The position numbers and the translations under genes were made by a program. Source: a virus. Taken from it: a stretch of 51,561 bases of DNA. The stretch lies in the IMG/VR virus record IMGVR_UViG_3300046680_000139, positions 1-51,561 of that record. One strand, given 5' to 3'. This document shows, piece by piece, positions 15,479-22,327 of this stretch. Positions within the stretch are counted from its first letter, which is position 1; the number at the start of each line of letters is the position of its first letter. The notes under the pieces are model-generated. The model saw nothing but the letters and a program-made list of their open reading frames with translations, did not search any database and was not told where the DNA came from.

Positions 15479-16226
15479 CAAGATGTCCGGTCCAGAACTT
15501 GTCAAGATCTGGAACGAAATGGTACTGACGGCGGTCGATGTCGGCATCCCCGTCAATTCCGTTAAAAAGTTTGCCGATCAAAAATCTGGCATTGCGCGCT
15601 GCACAAAACTGCACGCGCAAATTCAGGCAACTAAAATCGGTGAAGTCAAGGACGATCTGAGTATTCCGGATTTCTTAAAGCGTAAGCCGGGGGATCGTCC
15701 GGCAGCTGCACCGACTACGGCGACGGCAACCGTAGCACCTAACCATAAGTCACGAGATTGGCGTATCCCAAAAGGTATGTCCGATGAAGAGGGTGCGGCC
15801 ATGCTTGCCCGCCAACAGGAAGGAAAGAAGGCAAAGGCTGCAGAACGCATTGAGAAACTTAAAGAAACAAAAGTAGCGCGCGATGCAGAAAAGTTAGCAC
15901 AGGTCAATGCCAAGCGCGAAGCGAAAGGCTTGACTGTGATAACGTCGTTAACCCGTAAACCCAAAGTAAACAAACAGGAGACTGATATGGCTAAAGCTAA
16001 AAAAGGTGCCAAGGCAAAGTCCGCGAACGGTTCGTGGACATCTAACGATGCTGTAATCACGAGGCTTGCTAAAGGTGACGAGTATGAACCGCGTAAAGGT
16101 TCAATCGCTGCTCGTTCTTGGGAAGCGACTAAGGCTAAGACGTTTGCCAAGTTTAAAGAACTGAAGGGCAATCCGGCTTACCTGCGCTGGTTCGTTTCGC
16201 ACGGCTACGTGAAGGTCACCGGCTAA
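15468..16226 (+). CDS. Basic DNA-binding-like protein (252 aa) with possible internal start
   Basis: No named family. The start at 15468 has GGAAGG 7 nt upstream. N-terminal ELVKIWNEM...VNSVKKFADQKSGIARC resembles a short helical motif seen before disordered basic regions in phage proteins. The middle is Ala/Lys/Glu-rich coiled coil (about 110-165). The C-terminal 79 residues, from AKAKKGAKAK to WFVSHGYVKV, form a compact basic module. An AGGAG with an in-frame ATG at 15987 precedes exactly this module, so a short product may also be made. Probably a nucleoid-type or transcription-related DNA binder; inferred. Confidence 0.7.
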   Translation: MDFSKMSGPELVKIWNEMVLTAVDVGIPVNSVKKFADQKSGIARCTKLHAQIQATKIGEVKDDLSIPDFLKRKPGDRPAAAPTTATATVAPNHKSRDWRIPKGMSDEEGAAMLARQQEGKKAKAAERIEKLKETKVARDAEKLAQVNAKREAKGLTVITSLTRKPKVNKQETDMAKAKKGAKAKSANGSWTSNDAVITRLAKGDEYEPRKGSIAARSWEATKAKTFAKFKELKGNPAYLRWFVSHGYVKVTG

Positions 16227-16234
16227 ACGACTGC

Positions 16235-16275
16235 GTACTAAGGGCGGCATCACAATCGGTGCCGCCTCGTAGTAC
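16235..16275 (+). other. Intergenic stem-loop
   Basis: GGCGGCA (16243-16249) pairs with TGCCGCC (16260-16266), extended by GTACT (16235-16239) with AGTAC (16271-16275). No T-run follows, and the ribosome site AAAGGAG of the next gene lies about 6 nt downstream, so this fits an RNA-processing or translation-control hairpin better than a terminator. Confidence 0.55.
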
Positions 16276-16292
16276 TCACGAAAGGAGTATCC

Positions 16293-16574
16293 ATGCGTCC
16301 AATGAAACTCGTCCCAGGAAAAGTTTCGTACTCGCCGATGGAGCGTAAATTATTTACGTACCTCGCACGCGGTAAACGGCTGAGCTCCACTGTACTACTG
16401 CAGCGGCTGTACCGAGACGCCGTTGATAAACATTTCCACGCACGCGAGACGATGAATGCCGCGCTCACGTCGCTCAAGAAAAAGCTGGTATTTAATAAAT
16501 CATCCGTCGTGTTATGCAATTCGGTATTATCAGGTCCGCGTCCAAAGGAATGGTGGCTGGAGAAACGCCGATGA
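16293..16574 (+). CDS. Small winged-helix-like regulator (93 aa)
   Basis: YSPMERKLFTYLARG, LSSTVLLQRLYRD, ARETMNAALTSLKKKLVFN and SSVVLCNSV follow the helix-helix-recognition helix-wing order of response-regulator-type winged-helix DNA-binding domains, without a receiver domain. AAAGGAG lies 5 nt before the ATG. It overlaps the RuvC-like gene by 4 bp. Probably a phage transcription factor; family by pattern only. Confidence 0.65.
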   Translation: MRPMKLVPGKVSYSPMERKLFTYLARGKRLSSTVLLQRLYRDAVDKHFHARETMNAALTSLKKKLVFNKSSVVLCNSVLSGPRPKEWWLEKRR

Positions 16575-17011
16575 AAATAATCGCCTTTGATCTCGGCTCA
16601 ACAATTGGCTGGGCAACAAATTACGCGCACCTCAATACCGGCCACAAGACTTTTATTGGCAGCCGGGTAGAACGCCTCGCAGCCATTCAAGGCTGGCTGC
16701 ATGATTTTAACTGGCATATGGTGGAGATTGCGGTCTACGAAACCCCGCTGGTACGGGGACAGGCTGCCACTCGCATCCTCTGGGGGATCGCAGCACTGAT
16801 CGAGGCTGCGGTCACCCGTGCCAACCTGCCTGTGATCGACGTTGCGGTGCCCACCATTAAGAAATTTGCGGCTGGCAAAGGGTTTGCATCGAAATTGGAA
16901 ATGCAAGCGGCTGCCCGAAAATTCGGGTATACTGGAACCGACGAGCACGAAGCCGACGCGGTCTGCTTATTGAAATACGCCGTGGCTAATTTAGAAGCGG
17001 TGTCGCGATGA
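16571..17011 (+). CDS. RuvC-like Holliday junction resolvase
   Basis: Product of 146 aa with an RNase H-fold resolvase pattern: FDLGSTIGWA (Asp7), VYETPLVRG (Glu57), VPTIKKFAAGKGFASK with basic DNA-contact residues and DEHEADAVCLL (Glu127, Asp129) supplying the C-terminal acids. It would cut branched DNA to resolve recombination or replication intermediates before packaging. The ATG at 16571 overlaps the preceding stop and has GGAG upstream; upstream in-frame sequence to 16514 belongs to the previous gene. Confidence 0.9.
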   Translation: MKIIAFDLGSTIGWATNYAHLNTGHKTFIGSRVERLAAIQGWLHDFNWHMVEIAVYETPLVRGQAATRILWGIAALIEAAVTRANLPVIDVAVPTIKKFAAGKGFASKLEMQAAARKFGYTGTDEHEADAVCLLKYAVANLEAVSR

Positions 17012-17472
17012 CGGATCATAATCCTTTCCTGGCTTATGCCGCCAAGGTGCAACCATGGGCAGAGAAAAAGAAGGCGCGAGCTGCCGAGCGCGAAATGAAC
17101 CGCGCACAAAAGAAAGCGATGATCAAGGCGCTTTCCGAACGTGATTTACTACTGCGGCTCTGGAAAAAGTGGCGTAACGAAGTCCTGCACGCCGAATTGG
17201 AAGGTCCGTATCAAAAAGATATTCAATCGCTTATCAACGCACTTAATAAAATGTCGCTCGAACACGAAAAGCGATTGATCAATATAATCCGTAAAGGTCC
17301 GTGGCTCGCTGCACCGCCGGACATTCGCTTTCTGGTGCTGCATTTGATCGATGCGCGGCTGATTGTACTTAATGAAAAAGCCGAGCTGCCGCCGTTCAAC
17401 GACGCACTACCGGGAGAACCTTTAACCCCGTTTCAAATCATTCGTGCTCACCTTATGGAGAAGACCCGATGA
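17008..17472 (+). CDS. Hypothetical protein (154 aa)
   Basis: No family recognised. N-terminal third is basic and helical (KKKARAAEREMNRAQKKAMI), the middle has RLWKKWRNEVLHAELEGPYQKD and a long helix (LINALNKMSLEHEKRLINII). It starts in an ATGA overlap with the resolvase gene and ends in an ATGA overlap with the next gene, so it is tightly coupled to both. Confidence 0.7.
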   Translation: MTDHNPFLAYAAKVQPWAEKKKARAAEREMNRAQKKAMIKALSERDLLLRLWKKWRNEVLHAELEGPYQKDIQSLINALNKMSLEHEKRLINIIRKGPWLAAPPDIRFLVLHLIDARLIVLNEKAELPPFNDALPGEPLTPFQIIRAHLMEKTR

Positions 17473-17699
17473 GGGATACGGCTGCAGGTACCGCGTCAGC
17501 TCAAGCACATAACTCTTCTCCGCCAATCATTCGCGGTATGGCGAATACGTTGTGTGATACTAATACCGATTTAATTGACACCACCGCCGTCATTACGCGA
17601 CTGGTGGTTGCCGGTTGGCCAGCAAAGCAAATCGAAGAACATTACGTAGCATCAGTCATGATGGCAATGGCGAGGAAAATCAATGAACGCAGGACATAG
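17469..17699 (+). CDS. Hypothetical protein (76 aa)
   Basis: Starts in an ATGA overlap with the previous gene and its last codons overlap the following 51-aa gene. The C-terminal half looks like a short helical domain (TTAVITRLVVAGWPAKQIEEHY) similar in rhythm to small phage helix-turn-helix pieces, but no family can be named. Confidence 0.6.
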   Translation: MRDTAAGTASAQAHNSSPPIIRGMANTLCDTNTDLIDTTAVITRLVVAGWPAKQIEEHYVASVMMAMARKINERRT

Positions 17700-17838
17700 G
17701 TACGGATTTGACAGCGGTGACAATCCGCACGTCATTCCTTCTGAAGATCCGCTGTTATTAAAACTGATGGAGGTGCACGGGGATCGTAAGTACGAGTCGC
17801 TAAATCTGGAAAGCAAACTTAAACAACGGAGGGGCTAA
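17683..17838 (+). CDS. Hypothetical small protein (51 aa)
   Basis: Open frame from ATG at 17683 to TAA at 17836-17838, with GAGGAAA upstream and an overlap of 1 nt with the ATG of the next gene (TAATG). The protein has PHVIPSEDPLLLKLMEVHGD and a basic C-terminus (SKLKQRRG). The coupling at both ends supports it as a real gene; function unknown. Confidence 0.6.
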   Translation: MNAGHRYGFDSGDNPHVIPSEDPLLLKLMEVHGDRKYESLNLESKLKQRRG

Positions 17839-18212
17839 TGAATACCGCAGTACGTACGCCAAAAAATAATGGAGGCGAGACCTTGCCAGAACATCGGCAG
17901 AAGGCAGTCGAGGCCGGACTTGCAACGTATCAGCAAGTTCTTGCTGAACGCGATAAGCTTGAATATGAATTGCGTGATGCTCGCATGAAGATCGAGGCGT
18001 TGACGGTGCAGCTGGACGCGCTCAAAGGCGTCGTCAACATGATGGAGAGTACGTACCTCTCGACCAAACTGGAAATGGAAAACCGCGTCAACACGCACAT
18101 GGCGCAACGTGACGAAGCGGTGACGCGTACGGCTGCGTTGGAAACGACACTGACGAACATCGTGCTGGTCATCCGCAACGCGATCACCGAGCCAGCCGAT
18201 GGAGCCTCCTGA
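17838..18212 (+). CDS. Coiled-coil protein (124 aa)
   Basis: Mostly one predicted long coiled coil (about 25-110: ERDKLEYELRDARMKIEALT...ENRVNTHMAQRDEAV) with heptad-like hydrophobics. GGAGGGG just before the ATG. Such proteins are common among phage early genes; no specific function recognised. Confidence 0.65.
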   Translation: MNTAVRTPKNNGGETLPEHRQKAVEAGLATYQQVLAERDKLEYELRDARMKIEALTVQLDALKGVVNMMESTYLSTKLEMENRVNTHMAQRDEAVTRTAALETTLTNIVLVIRNAITEPADGAS

Positions 18213-18786
18213 CGTGATCCGCAGACCGTGCATGGGACTGCCACCTGGAACGCCGTGCCCGACACACTTGCGCGGGACATGGCCGAAGGATTGCATCTGC
18301 TACCAAGAGGGGAATTATCCGATGGGACGCGATCGCCTGACGTGGATAATCGTTGGCATACTTGTTGCGTTAGTAACAATCATCGGGGTGTGGCTGGCAA
18401 TCGATATTGCATTCGGTGCAGACGTTGACCACGCGTGCATGACAAAAGTACAAGCTGCAGCCAAGTATCCACGCTCTTGGCTTTATTGGCATGGTGCCGG
18501 TCACTGCTGGGACAATCAATCTTCACGCAGTGCAATACGGCATCCAGCTGCACCGCAACCTGCACCGGAGCCGCACGCGCCGTCGATCGACATACCAGAA
18601 GGTAATCCATCGATCGCGTACCCTTCACTCATGCATGGAGGTGGCACCGACGACGCGATGCTGCGGCCACAACCCATGACAGGTTGGCCAGAAATTTTTG
18701 ACTTTGATGTGGAGCCGCCACCGTTTATTCCGTGGCGGCAACGCATCTCCTTCACTGTGGCAACGGAGAACGAGGGTAAGCCGTAA
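18199..18786 (+). CDS. Membrane protein with Cys-rich N-terminus (195 aa)
   Basis: The N-terminal 40 residues hold four Cys (RPCMGLPPGTPCPTH, KDCICY), followed by one transmembrane helix (WIIVGILVALVTIIGVWLAI, about 49-68) and a long Pro-rich outer part with two Cys (DHACMTK, GHCWDN). Start is uncertain: GTG at 18214 or ATG at 18322, which has GAGGGG upstream and would give only the membrane part (154 aa). Two genes may therefore be fused in this reading. Placed just before the PEP-CTERM genes; an envelope role is plausible. Confidence 0.6.
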   Translation: MEPPDVIRRPCMGLPPGTPCPTHLRGTWPKDCICYQEGNYPMGRDRLTWIIVGILVALVTIIGVWLAIDIAFGADVDHACMTKVQAAAKYPRSWLYWHGAGHCWDNQSSRSAIRHPAAPQPAPEPHAPSIDIPEGNPSIAYPSLMHGGGTDDAMLRPQPMTGWPEIFDFDVEPPPFIPWRQRISFTVATENEGKP

Positions 18787-18814
18787 TTAAATTACCTTCA
18801 TCCTAGGAGAACTA

Positions 18815-19477
18815 ATGAAGAAACTTGTTGTAATGCTGGCAGCACTTTCGCTGTCAGTGGGGATAGGGACGACACAAGCTGCGACGCTTGGACCGGACCT
18901 TGCAACCGAAGGGCTCACTTATAATTTCTCAATTATTGGTGGCGCTCTTAACTCGACGTCCGCTACGTTCCAAGTTGAAATCACCGGCATCAATGTTGTT
19001 GGTACCGACACGAGACTTGGACGCAGCGGCATCAACGCCTTTGCTTTTAGTACACCGAACCTTCCCACTATTTCGTCAGGCAGCACCACGCTTGTTGGTG
19101 CGACCTTTCAAAGTACTGGATTGAATTCCGGTGGCTGCAGCAATGGTGGTGGGTTCTTCTGTTTCGGAAATACTGGTGTCGCTGGTACACCTGCACTTGC
19201 TTCCGGTACAGTTATCGACATCGACTTCACGTTGAACTTGGCTTCGGGAAATTTCCTCGCGTGGGACCCCGCGTTCAAGATCGACTGGGCCGGTAATCAG
19301 AATAACTTCAGTCTTGTTTCTGAAACTATTCCGCTTGGACCGAACGGGACACCGTTCAGCTCTCCACCGGGTGAGACACCGCTTCCAGCAGCCGTATGGC
19401 TGTTTGGTAGCGCTCTAGGCGGTGGCGCGTTGCTGCTGCGTAGGCGTAAGAAGGCTGCAGCGATCGTTGCGGCCTAG
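18815..19477 (+). CDS. Secreted PEP-CTERM (VPLPA-type) sorting-domain protein 1
   Basis: Product of 220 aa with a clear signal peptide (MKKLVVMLAALSLSVGIG, likely cleavage after TQA at about 23), a Ser/Thr/Asn/Gly-rich mature region with one likely disulphide (GGCSNGGGFFCFG) and a tripartite sorting tail at about 188-213: TPLPA, a hydrophobic AVWLFGSALGGGALLL helix and an RRRKK cluster. This tail is recognised by exosortase/EpsH systems of Gram-negative bacteria that make exopolysaccharide. AGGAGA is 4-6 nt before the ATG. No exosortase is in the window, so host machinery would be needed. Such proteins are rare on phages; see findings. Confidence 0.85.
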   Translation: MKKLVVMLAALSLSVGIGTTQAATLGPDLATEGLTYNFSIIGGALNSTSATFQVEITGINVVGTDTRLGRSGINAFAFSTPNLPTISSGSTTLVGATFQSTGLNSGGCSNGGGFFCFGNTGVAGTPALASGTVIDIDFTLNLASGNFLAWDPAFKIDWAGNQNNFSLVSETIPLGPNGTPFSSPPGETPLPAAVWLFGSALGGGALLLRRRKKAAAIVAA

Positions 19478-19501
19478 AGGCAACCTTGCAAGGAGTGTTT
19501 G

Positions 19502-20098
19502 ATGAAGAAACTACTGCTTGCTGCGGCTACCGTACTCGCCATGTCGGCGGTTGCGATGGCCGATACCGTTTCCAGCTTGGGGACTAACCCCACGTCTGGA
19601 GCCGGAGCCTTTGCCAATACCAATCCCGGTACTGGTGGAGGCGGTTCAGGATTGTTTGCCGACATCTACACGTTCGATCTTGTCGGTGCGCAGGTCCTGA
19701 CCATTGCGTTCGCTACCAACACGTTTGCGTCTGGCGACCCGCAATTCATTACCAACTTTCAAGGCGCGGTAGTGAATGACGGACCCAACGGCGTACCCGG
19801 TGGTGGTGACGACTTCGTTGTACTCGGTCCTGAACTAGCAGCGGCATGCATTGGTATCCCGAACTGTCAAGTGTTTGGCGGTTCAGCGGTACTCTCCGGT
19901 GGCAGCTATTATTTGCTGATCACCGGCAACGCGGGTGTCGATGCTGGCTACGGCGGAAACCTCAGCACGTTTGCTGAGACTCCGATCCCTGGAGCGATCT
20001 GGGGTTTTGCCAGTGCAATCGGTGGAGCGTATCTCGCGATGCGCAATCGCAAGCGGAAATATAAATCCGCTTGGGATCAAAAACTAATAGCGGCCTAA
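19502..20098 (+). CDS. Secreted PEP-CTERM-like sorting-domain protein 2
   Basis: Product of 198 aa. Signal peptide MKKLLLAAATVLAMSAVAMA (cleavage about 20), Gly/Asn-rich mature domain with a Cys pair (AAACIGIPNCQVFGG), and a C-terminal sorting tail TPIPG, hydrophobic AIWGFASAIGGAYLAM, then RNRKRK, followed by 13 extra residues. The PIPGAIW form is a known variant of the PEP-CTERM motif. AAGGAG lies 6 nt before the ATG and 25 bp separate it from the first such gene. The mature domains are only loosely alike, so this is a pair of sorted surface proteins rather than a recent duplicate. Confidence 0.78.
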   Translation: MKKLLLAAATVLAMSAVAMADTVSSLGTNPTSGAGAFANTNPGTGGGGSGLFADIYTFDLVGAQVLTIAFATNTFASGDPQFITNFQGAVVNDGPNGVPGGGDDFVVLGPELAAACIGIPNCQVFGGSAVLSGGSYYLLITGNAGVDAGYGGNLSTFAETPIPGAIWGFASAIGGAYLAMRNRKRKYKSAWDQKLIAA

Positions 20099-20110
20099 CG
20101 GCCGTTATGG

Positions 20111-20200
20111 ACCCGCACGGAGGAGCTAAAGTCTGTTGGAGACTTCTAACACTCCCACTTACCAAAGCGCCACAACCTTCGTGCGGGTTTCTTTTCGTTT
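20111..20200 (+). terminator. Structured terminator or small RNA after the PEP-CTERM genes
   Basis: ACCCGCACG (20111-20119) pairs with CGTGCGGGT (20180-20188), followed by TTCTTTTCGTTT. The 60-nt loop holds an inner hairpin (AAGTCT 20129-20134 with AGACTT 20140-20145) and a GGAG/CTCC pair. This could be a terminator with a large loop, or the 3' end of a roughly 80-nt structured RNA. The GGAGGA in it is probably not a ribosome site for coding. Confidence 0.55.
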
Positions 20201-20228
20201 ACCGTCGCACAATAAACAGGTGATCGAA

Positions 20229-20454
20229 ATGAACCAAGAAGCAATGTCTAGTGCTGAGCGCCTAATCGTTCTTGCGGAGCGGTACAAGTGGGCGCTTGAG
20301 CGCATTCGCATACGGGCGTCTAGCGATTGACTACACGCTGCGCATGATCGACCTGCTGAACCACGTCGCCGTGCGCCACTATATCAAAAAGGATTTGCAG
20401 AAATTCCTGCCGCCGGGATACTCGAACCCGCTGCGCATCCCGCAGCACCACTAG
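20229..20454 (+). pseudogene. Small gene split by a one-base frameshift (or two tiny overlapping genes)
   Basis: ATG 20229 (AGGTGA upstream) encodes 33 aa ending RIRASSD at the TGA 20328-20330. In the +1 frame, from about 20329, the reading continues as DYTLRMIDLLNHVAV and ends at 20454. Removing one base near 20328-20330 gives one smooth protein of about 74 aa. No slippery homopolymer is present, so a real mutation or an assembly error is more likely than programmed shifting. An ATG at 20344 could serve the second part alone. Confidence 0.4.
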
Positions 20455-20483
20455 GGACGTTATCCGCCGCATAGCGAGTGACC

Positions 20484-20786
20484 ATGACAGTTTATATTGA
20501 CGGAGCGAGAAACGGGTTCGGGAGAATGGTCATGTGCCACATGCTTGCCGATACGCCCGACGAGCTACACGCGATGGCCGTCTCTATCGGGATGAAGCGG
20601 CAATGGTATCAGTCGCCCGACAAGGCGAGCTTTCCGCACTATGACCTTTCGCTTACCCGCCGCGCGCTGGCGATAGCGAAGGGTGCAAAGGAAGTCACGC
20701 GGCAAGAATTGAGTGCCTACATGAAGGCAACGAAGGCGAGACTGATCGCGGACGGCCACACTTGGAAAAGTGCGGGCTGGTATTAA
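20484..20786 (+). CDS. DUF4031-family protein (100 aa)
   Basis: MTVYID, FGRMVMCHMLADTPDELHAMA, IGMKRQWYQ and HYDLSLTRRALAIAKGA match the DUF4031 pattern (YVD, CHM.AD...ELH.MA, W.Q, HYD). Function of the family is not established; it is widespread in phages and actinobacteria. The ATG at 20484 was preferred over GTG 20478 because it places the conserved TVYID at the N-terminus. Confidence 0.8.
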   Translation: MTVYIDGARNGFGRMVMCHMLADTPDELHAMAVSIGMKRQWYQSPDKASFPHYDLSLTRRALAIAKGAKEVTRQELSAYMKATKARLIADGHTWKSAGWY

Positions 20787-20807
20787 TGGCCCTGTAACGG
20801 ATAACAG

Positions 20808-20990
20808 ATGAAAAAGCTTAAATGCTGCCCAGATATGGAAGCGGCTCAGGAGAGCGGAACCGACAACGAGGGATTTGGGCCGTTGGTTTATCGCTCTGCG
20901 GAGGATATTTTCTTCTTAGGTTGTGATCTTCCGGCTCTAAAATTTTGTCCTTGGTGCGGAAAGCGTCCCAAAGAGGTTACTGGCCCTTAA
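20808..20990 (+). CDS. Small zinc-ribbon-like protein (60 aa)
   Basis: Two Cys near the start (KCCPDM), one in GCDLPALKF and a CPWCGK knuckle near the C-terminus suggest a zinc-binding fold. Similar small LKFCPWCGK proteins are common in phages, without known function. Confidence 0.65.
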   Translation: MKKLKCCPDMEAAQESGTDNEGFGPLVYRSAEDIFFLGCDLPALKFCPWCGKRPKEVTGP

Positions 20991-21000
20991 AGGATCGACA

Positions 21001-21237
21001 CTGTACAAAGAAGATATCATAACAACCAGCATCCTCGCGGCATTATTAATTGCCGGTGGCTGCTGGTTTTATTTTTATGCGCTGCATACGGATAGATATA
21101 TTACCACAGAATTCTGTAAGCCGCGTGGTTACGTTGGCGGGTTTATACGAAACAACAATCAACTCGGTTGTGTTGCCAGCGATGGCAGACACGTTCTAAT
21201 CAGGGATATTCAACATGCAGAAAAAACGAGACCATAG
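21001..21237 (+). CDS. Small membrane protein with likely CTG start (78 aa)
   Basis: A 78-codon frame from CTG 21001 to TAG 21235-21237, with AAAGGATC about 8 nt upstream. It has one N-terminal transmembrane helix (SILAALLIAGGCWFYFYAL) and a short outer part with two Cys (EFCKPRGYVGG, LGCVASDG). No ATG/GTG/TTG is available in the right place, so the start codon is non-standard. The fit of TM segment, ribosome site and overlap with the next gene supports it. Confidence 0.5.
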   Translation: MYKEDIITTSILAALLIAGGCWFYFYALHTDRYITTEFCKPRGYVGGFIRNNNQLGCVASDGRHVLIRDIQHAEKTRP

Positions 21238-21370
21238 CGCCGCATCCCGCAAGAGCTGGGCAACGCGCAAGCGCATGAAGCTGGCACGGGTGCAGCAGCG
21301 TCCCAGAGCGTCCCGAGCGCGGGATCGTACGGAGCTGCTACCGTGTCCTGACTACGGCGCACGCAAATAA
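21215..21370 (+). CDS. Small highly basic protein (51 aa)
   Basis: ATG 21215 to TAA 21368-21370 with AGGGA upstream. Residues 1-38 carry about 15 Arg/Lys (QKKRDHSAASRKSW, TRKRMKLARVQQRPRASRARD), suggesting nucleic-acid binding. It is the last rightward gene before the convergent terminator. Confidence 0.5.
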   Translation: MQKKRDHSAASRKSWATRKRMKLARVQQRPRASRARDRTELLPCPDYGARK

Positions 21371-21403
21371 AAAAGGCCGCTGCGAGGGGTGCCCACAGCG
21401 GCC
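21363..21403 (-). terminator. Strong intrinsic terminator of the leftward late operon
   Basis: GGCCGCTG (21375-21382) and CAGCGGCC (21396-21403) form an 8-bp GC-rich stem with a 13-nt loop. Read leftward, the stem is followed by TTTTTTATTTG, a textbook rho-independent terminator. It lies where the leftward late genes end and the rightward genes converge. Read rightward there is no T-run. Confidence 0.85.
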
Positions 21404-21478
21404 AGTCGGGTAGGAAGGAAAGAGGGAGGCAGCCGGAGGGACTGCCTCCTGTCGGTGCCAAAGCCGACGACGTTGGTG

Positions 21479-21577
21479 TCAGCAGCAGTTATAATAACCA
21501 GAAAGCCGCACACCGATTGAAACGGCAACGACGATCCCGATTATCAGCAACGCGATTTGCACAACACCTAATTTCAA
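21479..21577 (-). CDS. Tiny single-span membrane protein (32 aa)
   Basis: TTG 21577 overlaps the upstream stop (TTGA), with AAAAGGA about 8 nt before it; stop TGA 21479-21481. The product is almost entirely one transmembrane helix (GVVQIALLIIGIVVAVSIGV) with a Cys-Cys end. It is the last gene of the late operon, next to a possible wall-active protein and two exported proteins, so a lysis accessory (holin- or pinholin-like) role is possible. Between 21404 and 21478 I see nothing else coding. Confidence 0.45.
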   Translation of the reverse strand: MKLGVVQIALLIIGIVVAVSIGVRLSGYYNCC

Positions 21578-22008
21578 ACCAGCGGTCCTTTTATCACGGC
21601 AGGACGCAGCTCGCTCATTAACGCAACCTCTACTTCATCATCAGTCGTGATCCCCAAATCGAACATCAAGCCTTCACTGATATCCGCAACCCTATCTGTA
21701 TCTGAATGCGGTCCCCAATCAGCCGGGAAAGCTGTCAGCACGACCTGCGTCTTGACGGCACGAATAACTGCCAACTCTTTTATTATTTGATCCTTGGGAT
21801 AAATATCGTAGTCCCACCGGCACGCAATGAAGTGCACGTATGGATTTAATCGTCTCGCCAGACCCGATGTGCCGGGAGGTTGTGTTGGTAAAAATAAATG
21901 TGGTGCCATTTCTATTTCGTAAATAAAAGCGAGACCTTCGTCTGGCGCGACTCCCATATCATTGGGTCCACCAAACCATGAGACCTTTCCCTTAAGCCGT
22001 AATACCAT
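21574..22008 (-). CDS. Double-psi beta-barrel-like protein, candidate peptidoglycan-active enzyme (144 aa)
   Basis: Starts at 22008 (GAGGTGAAGCC upstream). GKVSWFGGPNDMGVAPDEGLAF opens the protein and FPADWGPHSDTDRVADISEG...LGITTDDEVEV closes it. The latter resembles the GP..gRv.DLS....LG...V.V part of RlpA-like double-psi beta-barrel domains, some of which are lytic transglycosylases. No signal peptide is present. Its place at the end of the late operon, with small membrane proteins around it, would fit a lysis role. The fold call is by eye only; it may be an uncharacterised structural protein instead. Confidence 0.55.
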   Translation of the reverse strand: MVLRLKGKVSWFGGPNDMGVAPDEGLAFIYEIEMAPHLFLPTQPPGTSGLARRLNPYVHFIACRWDYDIYPKDQIIKELAVIRAVKTQVVLTAFPADWGPHSDTDRVADISEGLMFDLGITTDDEVEVALMSELRPAVIKGPLV

Positions 22009-22012
22009 GGCT

Positions 22013-22315
22013 TCACCTCTTCGGTTGCGCTCCACACTCACTGCGGTAGATCGCAGGGATTAAATAATTGCCCACCGGGTGCGACGTAAAGCCTGGATCG
22101 TCCGGACCAGTTGCCACCGCGATCGCGGGATCGCACGACGTTCGCCGTATCAGATCGATCGCCATGGCGAATGGCGGCACGATCGCAAGCGGTGCAGCTC
22201 GTGCTGGCTCTTGCGCTGGAGTCTCCTTATAAATACGCACGTGCGTACGTCGTGCCTCCGCTGCAGCCGCTGGCAGCAACGTCATCAAAATAATTCCAAG
22301 GATCATCCGTTTCAT
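22013..22315 (-). CDS. Exported small protein (100 aa), possible lysis/spanin-region gene
   Basis: Signal peptide MKRMILGIILMTLLPAAAAEA followed by a basic stretch (RRTHVRIYKE), a Pro/Ala-rich linker and a C-terminal part with two Cys (RRTSCDPA, YRSECGA) that could bridge. AGGAGA precedes the ATG. No lipobox is seen. Envelope location likely; function unknown. Confidence 0.65.
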   Translation of the reverse strand: MKRMILGIILMTLLPAAAAEARRTHVRIYKETPAQEPARAAPLAIVPPFAMAIDLIRRTSCDPAIAVATGPDDPGFTSHPVGNYLIPAIYRSECGAQPKR

Positions 22316-22327
22316 TTAAGTCTCCTG

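Noticed and set aside
20136-20330. Longer gene from TTG at 20136 behind GGAGGA
   Set aside because: It lies inside the folded RNA/terminator element; the start at 20229 with AGGTGA is a simpler choice.
21210-21461. Leftward open frame of 83 codons across the convergent terminator
   Set aside because: It contains the terminator hairpin, overlaps the basic 51-aa gene, and its Pro/Cys-rich sequence has no coding character.
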